This document shows positions 1 to 11,300 of a stretch of DNA of 64,000 nucleotides, in pieces. Numbering within the stretch: position 1 is the stretch's first letter; each line of letters starts with the position of its first letter. The stretch is taken from assembly GCA_026119855.1 (NCBI GenBank), contig JAOWBW010000322.1, positions 806,001 to 870,000 of the forward strand, written 5' to 3'. The stretch comes from Campanula takesimana. Its lineage: Eukaryota; Streptophyta; Magnoliopsida; Asterales; Campanulaceae. Made by a program: the position numbers and the translations under genes. A model generated the notes under the pieces. The model made no database searches, had not been told where the DNA came from, and saw only the letters and a list, made by a program, of their open reading frames with translations.

Positions 1-37
1 TAAGATTAAGTATACCCATTTCTCCTTTTAAGAGATC

Positions 38-547
38 ACTTGTTAATTCTTGAGGAGATGATATTAGATGTTGATGATCTTGGTGATAGTGCTTGGCAGG
101 ATTGGAAACTGCTATGGTGGACATATTATCGCAGAGAATTGGATAATTCTCTTCATGAATCCCATAGTCCACAGGTTGTTGCTTCATCCATAAGATTTGG
201 CAGCAGCAGCTTTCAGCAGCAATATTTTTTGCTTCAGTAGTGGAGATGGACACAGCAGCTTGCTTCTTGGTTGCCCATGCAACAAGTCAATTTCCAAGGA
301 AATGACAAGTTCCACTTGTGCTTTTCCTGTCAATTGTGCACGCTGCGTAGTCCGCATCTGAATAACCTACAAGTTTAAAGTTCGAATCTTTGGTGTACCA
401 AAGTCCAAGGTTAACAGAGCCAAAAATATATCTAATACATTTTACAGCAGTTATGTGCGCTTCAGAAGAATTAGCGTGATAGTGCGTACAGATCCAGTCA
501 ACATAATATCTTGGCCAACTAGCAGAAGATAAAGGAGAGTTAACCAT
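38..547 (-). pseudogene. copia RNase H domain remnant
   Basis: The minus-strand translation gives YSDADYA followed by DRKSTSGTCHFLG, the start of a copia RNase H. After a frame break it continues with a VAWATKKQAAVSIS-like segment, ILWMKQQ and ILCDN near the end, all typical copia RNase H landmarks in the right order. The reading frame is interrupted near 290, so it is not functional. Confidence 0.8.
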
Positions 548-632
548 ACCTTGATATAGTCTGATTAATTTTACCTTTTAAGTCTGTTAAATTAGTTGCT
601 TGTGGCCATTGGAGTGTCATATGCTTTAGCAC

Positions 633-1007
633 TCAAGTCCAAACTTCTTGATTAAGTCCCTTGTGTACTTGGCTTGATGTGATGAAGATGCCATCATTCA
701 ATTGATTGATTTTAAGCTCGAGGAAGAAGGTGATTTCTCCCATCATGCTCACCTCAAACTTGCTTTTCATTTGCTTTTCAAAGCGCTTACAAAGTGACTC
801 ATTAGTAGAACCAAATATAATATCATTGACATAAATTTGAACAAGCAAAGAGTGATCATTATACTTAGCAATAAAAAGAGTTGTATCGATATTACCGCGC
901 TTGAAGCCTTTCTCTAGTAGGAATTTTGATAGCGTATCGTACCATGCTATTGGAGCTTGCTTAAGACCATACAAAGCTTTCTTGCTTTGATTTTGTGATG
1001 CTTCCAT
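633..1007 (-). pseudogene. copia reverse transcriptase remnant
   Basis: It encodes ALYGLKQAPIAWY, then YVNDIIFGSTNES and MMGEITFFLELKI. These are the copia RT motifs, but the catalytic YVDD box reads YVND, replacing one catalytic aspartate. The N-terminal half of RT is missing, and the ORF ends near where the link to RNase H should be. It is a non-functional fragment. Confidence 0.85.
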
Positions 1008-1540
1008 TCTTATCCATCTTGTTTCCGAATACCCATTGAAGCGCTAAATGTTGGATGAGTTTTTCTTGCACTTCTTGCATAGCATCGATCCATCTTAAAA
1101 TATGGAGCACTTTATCAATCTTCTTTGATCCGACATGAGAGATAAACGAATGCTACACCGCAAAGTTTGATGCTCTCGATGTGCGAACCCCTACATTGAG
1201 ATGATAGGAATACGAAGATCAATAGGTATTTCATTTGATTCAGCATCACGATCATCAAAGGTGGTTTGTTGAAGTGGAGAAACATCATGCGCTGGAGGAG
1301 GTGTTTGCGCATCAGGAGTTATAACTTCAGGCGCAGCATTTGGAGTATACGCATGAGATGGACTGATTCTGAATCTGCTTGATCTATGTTCTGCGCAGGA
1401 ATAGAGTCACTGCGCACCTGTCTAAAAAGCTCAGCAGAGTCATCAGAATCATTGGAGCCAAATGTGGCTCAAGGAGAGAATGCTTATCAAAAAGTAGCAT
1501 GTACAGATACTAAAATAACTAAAGATTTATCTCATTAAGA

Positions 1541-1765
1541 TCATGAAAAGCTTATAGAATGATTGGCATACCCAATGAGAATACTTTCATCTGCTTTGGC
1601 GTCGAATTTACCTCTATAGCGTTTGCAGCCAAAGAGCTTGAAGAAAGTAATGTTGGGCTCTCTTCCTCTCCATAGCTCATATGGAGTCTTGTTGTAGGCT
1701 TTGTTGATGAGGGATCTATTCTGAGTAAAGCAAACAGTGATGACAGCTTCTTCCCAGAAATACAT
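1541..1765 (-). pseudogene. copia integrase C-terminal fragment
   Basis: It contains NKTPYELWRGREPNITFFKLFGC, a signature of the region downstream of the copia integrase core, followed by GKFDAKADESILIGY. The catalytic core is not readable as one frame. The 500 bp between this and the RT fragment are non-coding in all frames and probably represent decayed linker. Confidence 0.8.
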
Positions 1766-2601
1766 CAGAAGTACTGCTTCTATTATTATTGTCTATCCAT
1801 CCTCAATCAACGAGCAATTCTTTCCACAACGCCATTTTGTTACGGAACTTCAGCAGCAGAGAAATTGAAGAATACCATTTATTGATTCTTGTTGGTTCTC
1901 ACAATATTGAGCGACATCGTTGTTCATAGATTCTGTTTCATTGAAGTATCGAACTCTATTGATGTCTTCTATGTTTGGAGATTTAGAAGGAGAGCAGCCA
2001 GGATATCATTGAGATACCACAAGTTGGTCCAAAGCTTCGTGGTAGAGAGCGGTCCAAACATATGAGGTGAAGCGGATGTAAGCGTTTTGACATTGGAGCA
2101 ATCTTTGCTGGAGGAAAACTGCTCAGGCTGCTTACTAAGCTGGCATGGTGCTTATACCATTGCTAGCTGCATTCACTTAGGCTCATAGCTACAAAACAAG
2201 GATTAGTAAATAGAAATTATAGCGGTAAGATCAATAATAAAAAAATTGGTCTTACGAGTCCTTGTGAGCAAAGTTAGTCTAGAAACGCCATTCTTGATGT
2301 AACAGTGCGTTGAAGTGATATGACATTCCAGACCTTTATCGCATAATTGTGATATGGAGAGCAGGTTTCTTGAGACTGTCTTTTATGATTAGTCCAAATC
2401 CAATTATGTGCCCTTTGTTGTTGTCACCATATATTACTGAGCGATCTCTTCCTTCATGCACATCTTTAAGAGTGTTGACATCTCTAGTAGTGTCTAGAAT
2501 CCACTGCCGACATCAACTGAGCTTGAGAGAGGCGCAGTGAAGTAGATCTTTTCTGCTTTGAAACATTGACTTGCGCTCTATAGCAGAGTTATCACTTAAG
2601 A

Positions 2602-3170
2602 TCAGCACACTTTAAGTGATTTCTTGCGCGGCTGCGGAGTTGGTGATGATGCAACTTCTGACAGGTTAGTTTTGGCAGGCAGATAGGTGCTTGTCATTCT
2701 GTCTGCTTGGTGAAGGTATCCCGTTTCCACTATAGTGAAGGGATCTTTCTTTGATTGTCTTTGGCATATGCTCAGGTTCCATTTCAGAAACAACTTTTGA
2801 ATCATAATCAGCATTTACCGCTAAGCAGAGCAGTCCATCCTCAGAGTCAGCATCGTTGTCTTCAGTGTCAAGTTTCTGAGTCCTTATCTCCTTTTCTGCG
2901 CAGTTCCCTCCAGCAACCATTCTGCACTGCTTTGATGCTTTGTGCGCAAGGTTGCTTTTCCTTGTACTCAAATTTTGGAGAAGGCATTGAAGCGTAATGT
3001 CCTGGCTTTCTGCAGTAAACCAAGTCATCTTTCTTTGAGTCTCTATGAGAGAGAATAGGAGGTTTGCTTAAGGATCCACCAAGTTTGGAAACTTTCTGAA
3101 TTTGATCTGAGGTTTGAGCAGGCGCAGGAATATGTGAAAAGTTAGCCATTGCCCTAGATTTTGAAGCCAT
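2602..3170 (-). pseudogene. copia gag remnant with degraded zinc knuckle
   Basis: Overlapping minus-strand ORFs begin with a Met close to the PBS. About 50 residues in, they reach CRKPGHYASMPS, a zinc-knuckle relic whose first and last cysteines are lost. Most of gag upstream of the knuckle is therefore deleted. Two frames share the signal, so at least one frameshift is present. Confidence 0.6.
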
Positions 3171-3230
3171 ATTGAATCGGCACCCAAGCTGTTAAGCTTG
3201 AAAAACAGAAACATGTTTTATGAAGGTGTT

Positions 3231-3243
3231 TGCTCTGATACCA
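3231..3243 (-). promoter_or_regulatory. Primer-binding site (initiator tRNA-Met type)
   Basis: On the minus strand the sequence reads TGGTATCAGAGCA, two bases after the LTR end CCAACA. This is the standard plant copia PBS complementary to the 3' end of initiator tRNA-Met, and it fixes the orientation of the element. Confidence 0.9.
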
Positions 3244-3245
3244 CT

Positions 3246-4915
3246 TGTTGGTCCTTAAAGGGCAACAAGGGTGAGAAAATCGCTAGAGGGGGGGGGGTGA
3301 ATAGCGTTTTGAAATTCTTTTCAAACCCTTTTGCAATTCAATGGCAGATGCGAACAACTCTTATTTTGGCTAAGTATAGCGCGCAGTAAGAGTGTGAAAT
3401 GCACAGCGGAAATTTAAAGCAGCTCTGCGCAGGGTATACTGCGCAGAGATAAAAACGCACGCGCTAAGTATGAGGCTAAAGAGTGGCGCAAAAAGGATTC
3501 TAAGACAAATGAGCAATAACAATTACAACATCAAAGAGTAACAATCCGAAAGATCAAACAAAGCAGTTCATAAATAGTTAAGCAGGAAATATGCAGTAAT
3601 TATAATGAACACGCTATTTGGAGAGGTTCGATCGAAGAAAGATCTACATCCTCTACCAAGATGGTTAGTCTTGGATTTCTAATGAAGATCTTATTATATG
3701 AGAGAGTATTACAAATTACAACATTTGAGCTCAACACTAACTCAAGATCTATTATCTATGAAGAACAAATCCTAGACTAAACCGGTGTATCTCAAGAAGT
3801 AAGATCAGAATGATCAAAGCTTCAAGAGGTGTGTGTGTGACAGAAATTCTGGGCTCTATGAATATGAAAGATGAAGAGCACCAAGAATTCTGGTGATATA
3901 GGATTTGTGATATGAGCAGGGGTTTTGAAGGTTTGAAGATCTTGAAGGCTGTTCTAAAGAATCTGGAAATACTAAGCAGCAGTCTTCAGATCTTCATGGT
4001 TTCTCAGTGAAGCATGAAACTCGAGCTCAGAAGCATAATGGCCAACAAGAGGGGCTTGATGAAAGGGCCGATGAATGGGCGATCAAAAGGCCGATCAGAG
4101 AAGGCAGCTTGGAAATGAAGATGAGCAGGCTATTTATAGCTGAGAGCTTGAATATAGCCGTTGGAGCTCTGAGCAAGGACAATGAGCTGGCATAAAGTGA
4201 TTGGCGCGCAGCTGTCCTTTATAGCCGTTGGGGCTCTGATCAAAGATGATGACCTGGCACAATATGATTGGTGCGCAGGTGATTTAGAGCCGTTGGAGAC
4301 TGAGCATGAAGACCAAATTCAAATGCTTCTTCTAGAAGGTTGACAGCTGTCTTCACTTGAGATATTTCTTTGAAGCGTGTCTCCACCAATGATTTTGCTG
4401 AGTGTGCTTATTTTGTCGTTTGTGCACACCTCAGCATTTTAATAAGCGTGCATCTTCTAAGCGTTTTCCAAGCTTTCTAGAATGTGAGATCAGGAGATGA
4501 GGAACTTGACCAAGGTTGTGTCCGCGCACAAAGGCATGCGCATTGCCGGCGCTCATGGATTCAGCGCATGAGCAGCATGCGCACCATGCTTGGTCACACA
4601 AAGATCTCTTGAGAGTTTTAGGAAATAAGATCTTGAAAACTGAGCAGGGTCAAGGCCTGCGCAAGATATCTATTCGCAGTGGCGACCTGCGCAGAGAACA
4701 TTCTGCGTAGTGAAATGAATCCAGCTTAGGAAATCTTCGATCTTTAAAGCTTCAAGTCCTATAATCTAAGCCTATACTATAAAAAGGACTTAGCTAAAAA
4801 TTGAAGTTATAAACTTCTTTACATGAGGTCCTAAAGTCCATAAAAATACTCATAGGTGATGGTATCAATCAATTCTAACAAATGTAAGAGGGTTAAGTGA
4901 TAAGCATACCCAACA
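3246..4915 (-). repeat. 5' LTR of the copia element
   Basis: In plus orientation it starts TGTTGG and ends CCAACA, a 6-bp terminal inverted repeat, and abuts the PBS at its low-coordinate edge. It is about 1.67 kb long, unusually large for copia but within Sirevirus range. A G-tract followed by TGAATAG lies close to the edge (3290-3303). The far edge is inferred only from the CCAACA terminus, because the partner LTR is outside the window. Confidence 0.7.
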
Positions 4916-5016
4916 AGATCATTTTCTTATTAAAACAAGTAAAGGTTTTGCTACCAATTATCAAATGATTTGTTTATCTTATATTTTCATTTTCTCTAAA
5001 GGAAATGAGTAAAATA

Positions 5017-6461
5017 TGATAAATGACTATTTTATAGTCATTTAAGGTCCAAAAATATTGTTTTTTTACTTTATTTTAGTAATAATTAGCTTAATTCATT
5101 TCATTTTATTTCATTACGCGGATATATTGCACTAAAAAAGGCATTGGATTTGATGTGGAAGGAAGGAGGAACATATGGGAACAAGAAGGAAGACTTGGGC
5201 ACAAGAAAAATGAAGATATGGAGCAGCATAGGAAGTGCACGGCCGAGTGTTATAGCTTGCACGGCCGTGCACTAAGGAGCGAAAATCAACAACCTTTTGT
5301 CAGCTAAGCACGGCCGCTCCACTCCCTTGACACGGCCGAGTTGCACGGCCGGGTGCCTTGCCTTGCACGACCATGCAGCACATGTACAGACATTGTTTTT
5401 CAGATTTTTAAAAGGCACCTTTTCAAGGAGACATCCGAGAAATGGTGCAACCCTTGGTCCAAGGCCTATAAATAGAAGTTGTAATCAGTAGTTTAGACAT
5501 CTAGATTTTGTTGTAACAATACTATAGCGAGATTTTAGTTCATAAACATCATTTATACTCATATTTTGTGAGAATCATTCAAGTGTTCTTGAGCAAAAAT
5601 TTTGAGTTGAAATATCAATACGTTGAAGATTATTTTTTCAGCCTTTGTTCTTCCTGCAAGTGTTGTGAATAAGTATCTCTCTCTTCTACTTTATTTCATG
5701 CCTTATTTACATGCAATATTTGTAGTTTTAACAATGGCTAGTGAGTAATCCCCCATATTCTTGGAGTTGGAAACTCAACTTCATTTGTTCATCACTTTAA
5801 TCATGCTCTCTTTTCCAACTTCATCTTAAAACAATTTTCTTCGTATTGTATTCACGCCTATGAACATGATGACGTCCATACTTCGTATGAATCTTAGTTA
5901 GTCGAGAGAAGAAATTAGCCGTGAATCTCGACTAGCGGAACCATATGAAGAAAACTAGGTTTCTATTAATCACGAGAGTAGATTAATGGCATATGGATGT
6001 TCTTTGAATGGAAAGTACGTGGATTTTTATAAACTTGATGAATTCTTACTAATTGTTGATCATCGATAGATAGACCATAATTAGTATTAGAATACAAGTA
6101 TTACTTGCTTGATCGTGAGAAGTAATACAGGGTTAATGTACCATCCTTGATTTTAAAATGAAACTTTAATCTAAAGAGCATGATTATTTGTTGAATATAT
6201 GTTGTTTGAGTCCCAATCCCGAGACTTCATTCGACATAAATAGTTTTTATCCAAAGTTAGAGTAGTTTACAATATATTCTAGATAGTGATAAAACATTAT
6301 TTTCTCCCAGATCAACTTTTATTTATCATTTTCATAAAAAGAAAATATTTTCATAAGTAACATTGTCTCCGTGGGATTCGATCCGTACTTGCACTCATCT
6401 ATATTACAACAACCCCGTGCACTTGCCGTATTTTAACTAAGCCGTAAGTTTTGGCTTAACA
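5017..6461. repeat. Probable solo LTR, about 1.45 kb
   Basis: The stretch starts TGATAA and ends TTAACA. It has a TATA-like CTATAAATAG near 5465-5474 and an LTR-like tail ('gtgggattcgatccgtac' near 6370). No PBS, polypurine tract or coding sequence flanks it, so a solo LTR from recombination is likely. Possible target duplications AAATA (5012-5016) and AAATG (6462-6466) differ at one base, so the edges are tentative. A cluster of CACGGCC motifs sits at about 5238-5385, upstream of the TATA. Confidence 0.5.
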
Positions 6462-6624
6462 AAATGTACTACGTACAAAAGGGTTGTATGATTAAACATA
6501 ATTTAAATAGTAACAACACAAAATATCATTATATTTAAAATATTGTGTTTCTGTAAAAATCTTTTGTACAAAAATGGTGTTGAACAACTCAATCTGAACA
6601 TTAGATTGATGTCAAAATGATTTT

Positions 6625-7225
6625 GGGAAAATTGTATTTGGTAACCTGTGTTTGTATCACTTTTGCAATTTGTTTCTCGTATTTGTATTTCTTGCAATCT
6701 GATTCTTGTGTTTGTCATTTTGTTGCAAAAATTGATATAAAAACTAACAAAATTATTAGTTTTTTACGGAAAAACAATCATGTGCATATAACATGACCTT
6801 TTAAGGGTATGATTGTCATTTATCAAGTGTAAGTGTTAATGGCTAGAAGGGTTGGAGGGAATTGCTCCTTTTGAAAGGAGAAAAGCGAGGGATATGATAT
6901 TTATTGTGTGTGAGTTAATTTCACCATTAATGGAGGAATGGCGAAGTTGTTGTCGTTTAATGAAGAAGGTAACGACGGACCGACCCATATTTACACATAA
7001 CACAAATGTGTCTTGCACCCCGACGCTTGCAATAACAATTATACCCTTAAAAAAGTCATGTGATACACACATGATTGTTTTCCCGTAAGAAAACTAACAT
7101 TTCGTTGTTATTATATCAATTTGCAACAAAATGACAAACACATGAATAGGGTTACAACATTTACAAACACGGGAACCAAATTGCAAAAGTGATAAAAACA
7201 CAGGTTACCAAATTGCAATAAGCCC
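6625..7225. mobile_element. Mutator-like MITE with 10-bp target duplication
   Basis: It has long inverted terminal repeats beginning GGG (GGTAACCTGTGTTT is shared by both ends) that extend up to about 200 bp on each side. It is flanked by a perfect 10-bp direct repeat AAATGATTTT at 6615-6624 and 7226-7235. Long TIRs plus 9-10-bp duplications define Mutator-like non-autonomous elements. The two arms together would form a large hairpin; no transposase is encoded. Confidence 0.9.
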
Positions 7226-7279
7226 AAATGATTTTTACATATTTTTTTAAAGATTATTTTTTATTTCCAACTTGAAATA

Positions 7280-7458
7280 CTCACTCTGTCCCAAAATGAT
7301 ATTCACGTTTGACTATTCAAACTTTTTAAAGATATGAACACTTGCTACACTAGTCATGATTTATTTATGCACATTTAAGCCTAAATTGTAGAAATGAAAA
7401 GAACTTTTTGGGACAATGAAAAGTGACAAATAGGAAGATTATTTTGGGACGGAGAGAG
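7280..7458. mobile_element. Stowaway-like MITE
   Basis: The terminal repeats are CTCACTCTGTCCCAAAAT and its inverse ending GGGACGGAGAGAG, flanked by TA dinucleotides. It is the same family as the partial copy at 61275. Confidence 0.85.
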
Positions 7459-7619
7459 TATTTAATTTGGGTTGTCACACACATCCAAATCCAAAGGCTT
7501 TGGTCATTGACTCATTACGCAACATTAGATAGTATAGGGGTTAAATAAACATATCCTTAAAGATAAGGGACTAGTTCTTAGCCAGGTTCTTAAAAATATG
7601 CCCCAGAACCGGCCGGGTT

Positions 7620-8306
7620 ATTATACACAGAACCCTCCTAAAACCGTCTCCCAGTGTGGAGCCTCAGTTCCCATACACGCCGTTCAGGGAATCTCTCGCC
7701 GATCTTTTACGACCACTTTCACCGTGATCGGTGGTGTCGCCGCCGCAGAATAAACATCCGGTAGAAGCTTAGTAGCTTTGGTATTCGTTCCTCCTGCTGC
7801 CAGGTTTCTCCCAATCTATCTTTTACACACACAAACACGCACTATTCCACTTTCATTTGACTGTCAATACTCGCTATTGGGTCTTGTAATCGACCATTAA
7901 ATTGCACTCAGCCATTGAAAACCCACTTTATTTAGTTGTCTACAGCTTGAAATTGACAGCACAGCAGCTGTTCGAAGAAATGTCTCAATCTCAATATTGG
8001 GTTTTTTAAAATTATGATGTTTGATGACGGACGCTTCCTGCACTCTATATTTGTTTTGATTTCGTTCTTGCCAGCTACATACTAGGATTTGAAATCAGTT
8101 GGGCGTAAGCTGTTTGTTGAAATTCCCCAATCACAATCATTCTATTTTTAGAAAGTTTGAGCCAGATTACATAGAATCGACACACCCACCCTTTTCATGA
8201 ATGCTTCAATAACTAGGATTGAAACTGATAGAGCACTCAGCATTTAAAAAAATGATCTTGTTATATTCTCTTGTTTGTGATATTAATGTTTTTGATTGTT
8301 TATCAG
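7620..8306 (+). other. Probable 5' UTR exon and leader intron of the Bot1p-like gene
   Basis: A GC-richer leader of about 7650-7801 ends CTGCCAG, followed by GTTTCT. An acceptor TTTATCAG at 8299-8306 lies 36 bp before the start codon. This fits a first non-coding exon and a roughly 0.5-kb leader intron (7802-8306). The transcription start is not determined; a clear TATA box was not seen. Confidence 0.5.
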
Positions 8307-8342
8307 GTATAGAATCATAGTGTCAGTTGATTGGTTCTTAAG

Positions 8343-11300
8343 ATGCGGCCACTTACTCGTGCTATATCCCAACTATTTATTAACTCAAGTACTAACCCAC
8401 TAAGAAGTATCACAAGCTCATCAGCACTGAAGGTTCTTTCGAGCTATCGACTTCTGTCGACTAAGTCAGGTAACGGTGGAGATGAAGGTGGTTGGGGAGA
8501 TATAGGTGGGACTGGGAATGCTAGTGGTAGCGTTAATGATACAGAGTGGGAAACCGCATCATCATGGTCTACGGGGCTTACCAAGGAGCATTTTGATGGG
8601 GAGGCAGTGGGTCGCCAGATTAATGCTGGTGAAGCGGGGGCAGGAATGGGTCAATCTCAGTATAGTAATGCAAAATGGACCGATTCAGAAATGGACAAAC
8701 TAAGGCAATTGGCAGTCGAGGAAAACCGCAAGAGCAAGGCTTTTGTGGATAGTTGGGGCGACAGGATGAATGAAACGAGCGTCTTATTGAAGCAGGTGCA
8801 GGAGCCTGGGGCAAGAGGCTCATATCTAAAGGACTCAGAGAAGGCAGAGATGTACAAGCTTCACAAACAGAACCCTGAAGTTTATACTGTGGAGAAGTTG
8901 GCGAAAGATTATAGAATTATGAGGCAGAGGGTGCATGCGATTCTGTGGCTGAAGGAGCTAGAGGAGGAAGAAGAGAAAAAGCTTGGACACCCTCTCGATG
9001 ACTCTGTTGAGCTCTTGCTCGACAATTTCCCTGAGTAAGTTATCAGATTCTCATGTCACCTATGTGTTTGGACTGAAGTATATTCCATCTAGTTCTTTGA
9101 GTTCGTTTCTGTGGGTTTACTGTATTCCTATACTCCCCTTTATATTTTTGTCACTGCCTTGTCAATTTTGTTGGCAGTTGCTATTATGTACTTTTGTAGG
9201 TCTCCTCTACATAATGTCTCTCTCTTTGTAGCCTATTTTTGGATATCAGATAGAATTTTAGATCTATGCTGAGAAGGCACAAAAAGTTGTCTCTATATTT
9301 TTGATGCTGCAGTTGCATATAGAATTAGGTCCGGATCAGATAAAGATCCCTTTCGTCTTCGTCTGGCCGGATACTCATTGTTGATGAAGAAAAAGTTTCT
9401 TCTTCGAGTCATCTGAAATTAGTTTGAGAACTGGATTTATTCCTTGTTGCTTCCTATTTTGATAGATGAATTTGATGCGACATAATTTTTGGTGTGATTA
9501 CTTATCTTGAAGTCAATGAAATAAGTCTTTTTAGCTAGTTTTCCATGACTTCTAACAACCTTCACTCGCTTGTACCACTACTATCAAGACTTGGCCTTTT
9601 GCATCTGTATAGAGATTATTTTTAAAAAAAATAAAAGAAACATTTTTACACTAGATTGGTTTTCCGTCAACAGTTCCCAACATAATTGGCTATGTTACCC
9701 TGTAAAACAATGAGAAGTACCCTTTGTGGTTTGTCAACGTTCAAAACTGTAGCGTCTTCATCAGTCCCCTGTATAGAGGGGTGCTATGGTAGGCCTAGTC
9801 TTCTGGTTCGTGAGGCTGTTCAGTCCTTGTTTTATATGTTAACAAGGTAGTGTACTTGTCTGTACCAATCAGATGTGTGGAAGTAAGGACTGAATGGCCC
9901 CTGGCATTGGACAGCAGATGGATAGAAATGCATTGCTTCTTCTGACACAGAGGAACTTCTTTCTGTTTTCAACTTGGCTTGCTATTCATTATGTAGAGGC
10001 CTAGGTTTAAGTCTGTCAACCTATTCCTCCTTATTTCCCTTGCCACCACCCACTTTAGAAATGATACGAGTTAAAAGCGAGTAAGGAACTAGGAAACAAT
10101 ATCTTTAACTCTCCCAAATTCGTGTTGGCACAGAGTGTTACAGTATACTTAGTTACAGGTAAGGGTTGAGCACACGTGAGTTACGGAGACACCTGAAATC
10201 TTTGCTTTTCAGTTGTTTAGCCTTGGTACTACCGCTATGGTTCAGAGGGTTGTTTTCTCTTTCAAAAACTAATCTTTGGTTGATGAGGATGACAATCTTT
10301 CATAGATTTTTTGATGGGTATTGCAGTTACTCTCTATACATGACCTGTTCTTCCATGGTTGTGTACAGGCATAGATCACATGCGTCCTGTTTTGCGTGAC
10401 TAGATCCTAATTTGTTTCAGTGGGACGGTAGTTTAGAAATTTTGTGGTTGTTGAACTGAGAGGGAACTATTTTAACGAGCTTTGATGGCATGAGGGGACA
10501 AGGGATAGGTTCACTTTTTATGTGGTGGAGGATGTCATTGTTTCCAAATTTGTATCTAATAAGTCAACTAAGAATTCCATTTTGAGGATGCAGTTATTCT
10601 TAGAGCTGAGATTAAGATACAACTCATGATGTTGGAGTTCACCAGTATGGTACAAATTGAGTTTTCATCATTCCCACTCACCTATACATTTTGTTGGCCC
10701 CAATGATCTAGGTGATGCCAAGCTTTGCATTAGATCATTTTGTTAGCTTGATGATCGCTTTGTAAAAAAGGCAGTGCTTTTATTCCATGAAATAATCATC
10801 CTTTTTCATCGGGAACTTCACAGGGTTTCATTTCTTTGCATATGGGTATTTTGTTTATTTTGGCCGTTTCACCTTCGTGCCTAGGGTGTTTTGGTTGGAT
10901 TGTGTTGTAGGATAGAGTATGGAAACTTGTGCTACGAATGCACACATAGAAAGAGGCAGGTAGAGAAAGATGAGAAGGGGTAGAAGAAGAGCTGCAGAGA
11001 TACAATGGGACGTTAAGAAGCTTACGTCATGATGGAACACCTCACTATGGCCCTCATCTAGGAACTTGAGTATGTGCTTTCGACATTATCGTTATTTGGA
11101 GACGATGAACAATCTGTAATGTGCTGCTCGGTGACTGGTTGGAGAGAAATAGATTGGGAGAGGAGACTGGAGAGGGGGTTAGTCTATTGTTGCACGAGAT
11201 AGCTAAAGTGCTTTGTGTGCTTATCTTTTTTGTTTGTGACATGTTGGGGGAACGAGTGACCTGTGGGCTCATTTTTCTATTTTAGATGTAACCGACGTAG

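Larger units (their letters stand above)
1..4915 (-). mobile_element. Ty1/copia retrotransposon, 5' part, decayed (Sirevirus-like)
   Basis: A minus-strand copia element whose 3' LTR lies beyond the window start. Reading from high to low coordinates one sees a long 5' LTR, a PBS complementary to initiator tRNA-Met, a shortened gag with a zinc-knuckle remnant, an integrase fragment, reverse transcriptase and RNase H. That order (IN before RT) is the copia order. Only about 3.2 kb separates the LTR from RNase H, so there are large internal deletions, and every domain is broken by stops or shifts. The long LTR, a G-tract close to the LTR edge and the RT wording (YVNDIIFGSTN) recall the Sirevirus lineage; that lineage is an inference. 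Confidence 0.85.

Noticed and set aside
8331..8342. Upstream extension of the Bot1p-like protein by four codons
   Set aside because: The extension begins with TTG; the first ATG in the exon is at 8343.
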